Origin: Lates calcarifer
Lineage: Eukaryota > Chordata > Actinopteri > Centropomidae
Direction: 5' to 3'
NCBI RefSeq assembly: GCF_001640805.2
Contig: NC_066833.1
Location: 13,844,183-13,908,182, forward strand
Length of the DNA stretch: 64,000 nt
Position numbers and translations under genes: made by a program. Below, piece by piece: positions 33,540 through 64,000 of the stretch (position 1 is the stretch's first letter; each line of letters starts with the position of its first letter). The notes under the pieces were generated by a model. It saw only the letters and a list, made by a program, of their open reading frames with translations, was not told the origin of the DNA and ran no database searches.

Positions 33540-36500
33540 TAGAAAAATGTCTGATCTTAAACTGAACAAGCACCATCACAGATCCTTGAAACGAACCATC
33601 TCTTTCTCCTGTCATCTCAGGATCAAGACTGTGCTTGGAAACCTGGCAAAGAGAGTGGTGAGGGAGCCTGTCTGTCTATTTACGTCCTCTCTTAAGCTTG
33701 GTCACCATCTGAAAACTCACACTTGAAAACGCAGACAATGTGGGGTCCCTCCACTGAGGACAGACGCTGGAGCTCATTAGGCCGCACCCGGGCCAATCAG
33801 TGGAGGAATTTAGAAGGCAGCTAATCACAGCCCTCCCAGTAATAAAGGGCCATGCTGTACATTGCACAGGCTTCTCATGTTCTCCCAATCATCACCCAGC
33901 AATTTTCCATTGTATGTGATTCTGTCACTATTGACAGCGAGTGGCCAGGGCTGTTTTTTAAGACATAACATAAATATTCTGAAATAGAAACAACAGAGAA
34001 GAAAGCATCAATTTAAATGAAAATAATAATAAAAAATAATAAATTGATCAACTGCTAAAAGCTTGCTTGTACAATTTATTAAAGTGGCAGTAGATAGGGA
34101 ACAGTATTGTATGAAGTAAATCAGGGGATGTCTTTCTCATATTAAGAAAGCCTCATATGATTAATATGATTAAGTTTTGAGTAATAATACCAATTATACA
34201 CTGTTTTAAATCTCTAAAATATGTGTTTTCAGATAAAAGACAAAGTAAGTAAAGTGAGTGTATGTATGATTACCCTTATCCTGAAATCCACTGTACTTGC
34301 ATCTTTTTCATACCTCAGATATTTTATGCTTGAATTTGAATTCTGTACTGGAGTTTTGAAACAATCTGGATCCTTAGCAAGGAAATGGTTACACTTCTAT
34401 TAAGGAAATAACACTTTATGTTTGGTGGTGACAGTGTGACAAAACGATTACCTAGTAAAGTGTTTAATGGTTTCATGTTCTCACTGTCTAAAAATATCCC
34501 ATGTTCAACAGGCTTACAAATCTTCTGTGTGATGATTGTTCACAAGAACAGAATCAGCTAAAATGATTAGTTACTGTACACAGAGGCGAGGCATCAGGAA
34601 GAAACAGGGGTGTGTACTGAGCTCTGTGCTTTAACAGTTTCCAAAACCAAATTAAGAGATGCTGAGATTTAGATAGTTACTCAAATCAACCAGAATTACA
34701 CGTTAACTGAAATTGGCCAGATTGAGCTGAGCAAGAAGAGGCTGGAATGTGTTCATGGCCTCTTTTACAGCATTCAGATCATTTTTTTCTCCCTCAGTGT
34801 ATCACTTTAACCCTCAGAGTGAAATCCATATCATCAGGCAATCATGTCACGCCTCTTTCTAATGGGCTCTGCTCTGGATTTGAATTCCTCATATTTTTTT
34901 CCTTTAAAAGTATAAAATGGCATTAAAAAAAAAATCAAATGTTCTACTCACATGAAAAACTGTTGTATGTAACATGCTTTACTTTGAATGGCAAAGGTGA
35001 ACTAAAAAACAAAATCCACATAAGGTATGTCCACAGTAGGTGTTTCATGGTATTGTAGCTCAAATTTTAGAAGTATTTTAGTCATTATGGATTATAGACA
35101 AACAGACAGAAGATGATCCATTATCATCCTGTTTACCTCAACCCTTTGTTAAATATTCAGATCCACAAAAGACACTTCTGGGGATTTAAGCCATTATCGT
35201 AGGGGTAATATTGGCACTTTTACTAGCAAAGTAATGGTGATAAGTGGAATTAAATAATGTTAAGGGAGTGTAAAGGACATGGATATGGACATGGACAAGT
35301 GATCCTGTATTTTAATGCATGACTTCCTACATAACTAATCCATATGTGGTCTACAGAAAGACTGTAGGTACAGGTGTCATGTCACATGTAAAGCTGTTAT
35401 GGCTTTTACTACATGCTGGCAGTTAAATGATACTAGAGGCCTGTCAGTTGTTACTATAACTCATATATATAAAGCTGCACTGTCACCTACACATCATACA
35501 TGCCCCTACAACACTATTTACTGACTCAAAATATTTCTGAACAAAAGTTACCACTGGATGTCACCAGTGCTCCACAGATCAAGATGAGGAGTTGGGGCTA
35601 AATTTAGAGAAGAGGAATATTATCTGCAGTCGTAAGGGGGGCTTTAGTTTAGACAAAGGCATAAGAGCAATATAAAACTAAACTTAAGTAGACAAAAATT
35701 AAGGCAAATATAAATTAATTAGGCTGCAACGTATGCAATATACAGTGTATGTTATGTGTAAAACATAAATGGGTTTAAATGTAAGGTACAGAATTGTATA
35801 GTTACATAGTCTATTGTTCCAAGTCAGACTTCTGGAGTGTGGAGGTATTTCCTGATCTGTACAGGTCCTATTACTCACACCCACTTTGTTCAGATTGCTG
35901 AACCCAGCAGAGTGGCAGTCAGGCAGCCTTCTCCACAGAGGACCAGTCTTGCAGTGATCAGCAAATACACAAACCACTCTAATCCCACCACCATGGATGG
36001 AGCCTGTCCATGGTCAGTTTGCCCTTTTTTTTTTTTTTTTTTTTTGGCAGGCGACTGACCTAAAAGAAAAGGCTGTAAAGAGTTTGTTGCACAGAAAGCA
36101 ATACACAGAAGTTTGCTGTAACATGCATTTCTCTTTAGTTTATTTTCAGTGCCGTAAATGTAGGTTGTTTATGCAATCAATATTTTCTCGTGTAGACATT
36201 TTTAAAAGTAGACACTGTGGCATTTTCTCTTTTGCTGCATCGATGTGGAAACAGAATGTAGGCTGTTTGAATTGAGAAAATTATGATAATTTAAAGACTG
36301 TTTGATGTTTCAAATCTAAATAATGGTGCTTAAAAATAAATAAAATAAAATAAAACAAAAAATCCACAGTAAACTAATATAAACAAAGTGATACATTGAC
36401 TACAGATATATAACTACTCAGTTTGACAGGTCAACTGGATGATACAGCAGAAGGAGTTAAATTTCTTTGGCCTGCAGAACACTTAATTGTTCACACCTAC

Positions 36501-36560
36501 AATCATGTGTCTTTTTACAACTAAACATCTGGCTCATCCCTTTCATTTGACAAAAAAACA
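33540..36560. other. Intergenic, cps1 upstream flank
   Basis: AT-rich with no gene seen. It contains poly(T) at 36027-36045 and an A/T-rich run near 36330-36360. Confidence 0.55.
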
Positions 36561-36832
36561 GGCGTTTTTTTGAATACCAATCTAAACCCTGTGCGCTTCA
36601 TGCGTTGAGAAAAACAACGCCCCAGCGGCAAATCCGGATCAACTTTTCAAGCGCTTAGTTGAACTGCGTGAACACACGAGGGGCAGCTCACTATTCACTC
36701 ATTCATCCATGTGTCTTTTAACGCATTTTACTCGTTAGACAGTGTGTTGATCCAGGCAGCTTTTTCATTATATCCGGCAGCTTCTCACCCAACATTTGTG
36801 CTTCTTTACTCAAAGAGCAACTTTAGGCTAAT

Positions 36833-63071
<26,239 letters not shown>

Positions 63072-64000
63072 GTGAGATCAGTGTGAACATGCCTCTACAT
63101 GTGTGAGAGAAATATTCACCTTTACCTTTCATTTATCACTTGTCTTGGCTTATATTGAAATAGCATGTTAAGAGACACATACACACACGCTCAGACTCTC
63201 TTTTTCGTGTTTTCCCTCTGCTTTCAATTAACTACTACTACCAGCTGGCGTGTCTGTTGGCTAGTATTGTGTGCCCATCTCTACCTCAGTGAGCACCCAG
63301 GTGGCTTGGGGACAGCTGGCCCCTCCAAGGGCTCCTACCTGGGGCTAGATGCATGCACACACATGCACTTATCACACCGTCAGATCACCAAAACAAACCT
63401 GTGAGTGGTTTAACAGGTTTAAACTAAGTAACAAAATATTCTTGTATTACACTTAACTCTTAAAACATATGCTCACGGTGAAATCTGTAGGCATATGAGC
63501 AGTGACACATTTTTATTTTTATTTTTTTGTTTTTGTTGGCTCTGCATATGGAATGCCATCCAAGTCAATATTAAATAAACAAATGAATATGCCTATGAAA
63601 TAAATCCTGAAATAATATATATATATAGAAAGATATATATATATATAGATATAGAAAATATCACATTAAGTGTCTATTACCAAAATCCCCACTTAAATCA
63701 AGCAGTGAAATAATTAGTTGGCAGTTTTAAAGCATTTAACAAATGTGAGCGATAATCAATCAAAGTAATAATCAATTTAAGTATCTATGGTTGAAAAGTG
63801 TAAGTCAAGTAAAGAGAAAAGTACAATCAACAAAAAGCCCCTGACTATTAATATCCTTGACATTTTTGCTCAGGAACTACACCTTCATCAGCCCCCTTTA
63901 TTGCACTTTGAGTTGCATATGTCACTCCAGGTAATGCCGTGGTTGTGGAAGGTTCAGAGAATACCAGAACATACAGTATGCGTCATTTCAGATGTTACTA
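63072..64000 (+). other. cps1 intron 28 (continues past window)
   Basis: It contains (AT)n runs at 63614-63626 and 63632-63646, and an exon-like 57-nt stretch at 63874-63930 that does not match cps1. Confidence 0.55.

Overview
The window is vertebrate nuclear DNA from a ray-finned fish, most likely a percomorph. It holds three spliced protein genes with GT-AG introns and long AT-rich introns, plus several dispersed repeats of types common in percomorph genomes. No prokaryotic, viral, CRISPR or operon-like feature was seen. Order and strands: map2 (+, 3' part, 1-~20990), myl1 (-, complete, ~21430-~27138), cps1 (+, 5' part, 36833->64000).

map2 (1-20990): the left edge lies inside the large projection-domain exon. 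It contains a very long Lys/Glu helix tract with six 13-residue tandem repeats. Eleven further coding exons follow, including an optional Ser/Pro exon, the proline-rich region and four microtubule-binding repeats. Repeat 2 is a separate 93-nt cassette, so 3R and 4R forms are both possible. A one-base reading-frame break lies in an A5 run at 2016-2020. It is a homopolymer error or a real lesion.

myl1 (27138-21430, minus): six coding exons give a complete 191-residue fast-muscle essential light chain of the long (A1/MLC1f) type, with a Lys/Pro/Ala N-terminal extension. A TATA box lies about 126 bp upstream of the ATG. Its 3' end converges on that of map2, and the roughly 450-bp gap is largely one dispersed repeat.

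Intergenic (27.2-36.6 kb): no coding gene was found. It contains a percomorph-type dispersed repeat, a LINE-type tail, a cluster of E-boxes and a perfect MEF2-consensus site, all upstream of myl1, and a CpG-rich presumed cps1 promoter.

cps1 (36833-64000): 28 coding exons give the first 1161 residues of mitochondrial carbamoyl-phosphate synthetase: transit peptide, small-subunit domains, first ATP-grasp half and the start of the second. The rest lies beyond the window. The glutaminase cysteine (Cys294) with His378 and Glu380 is intact. This identifies a glutamine-using CPSase III of the fish type rather than the ammonia-only mammalian CPS I, which has Ser294. The gene would feed the urea cycle or ammonia detoxification.

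map2 is a neuronal cytoskeletal gene, myl1 a fast-muscle gene and cps1 a nitrogen-metabolism gene; they share no pathway. Their proximity is conserved linkage: MAP2, MYL1 and CPS1 lie in that order on human 2q34 with other genes between them. I found no convincing previously undescribed system. The most useful leads are the map2 frame break, the degenerate R2 cassette, the intact CPSase III triad and a few candidate alternative transcripts.
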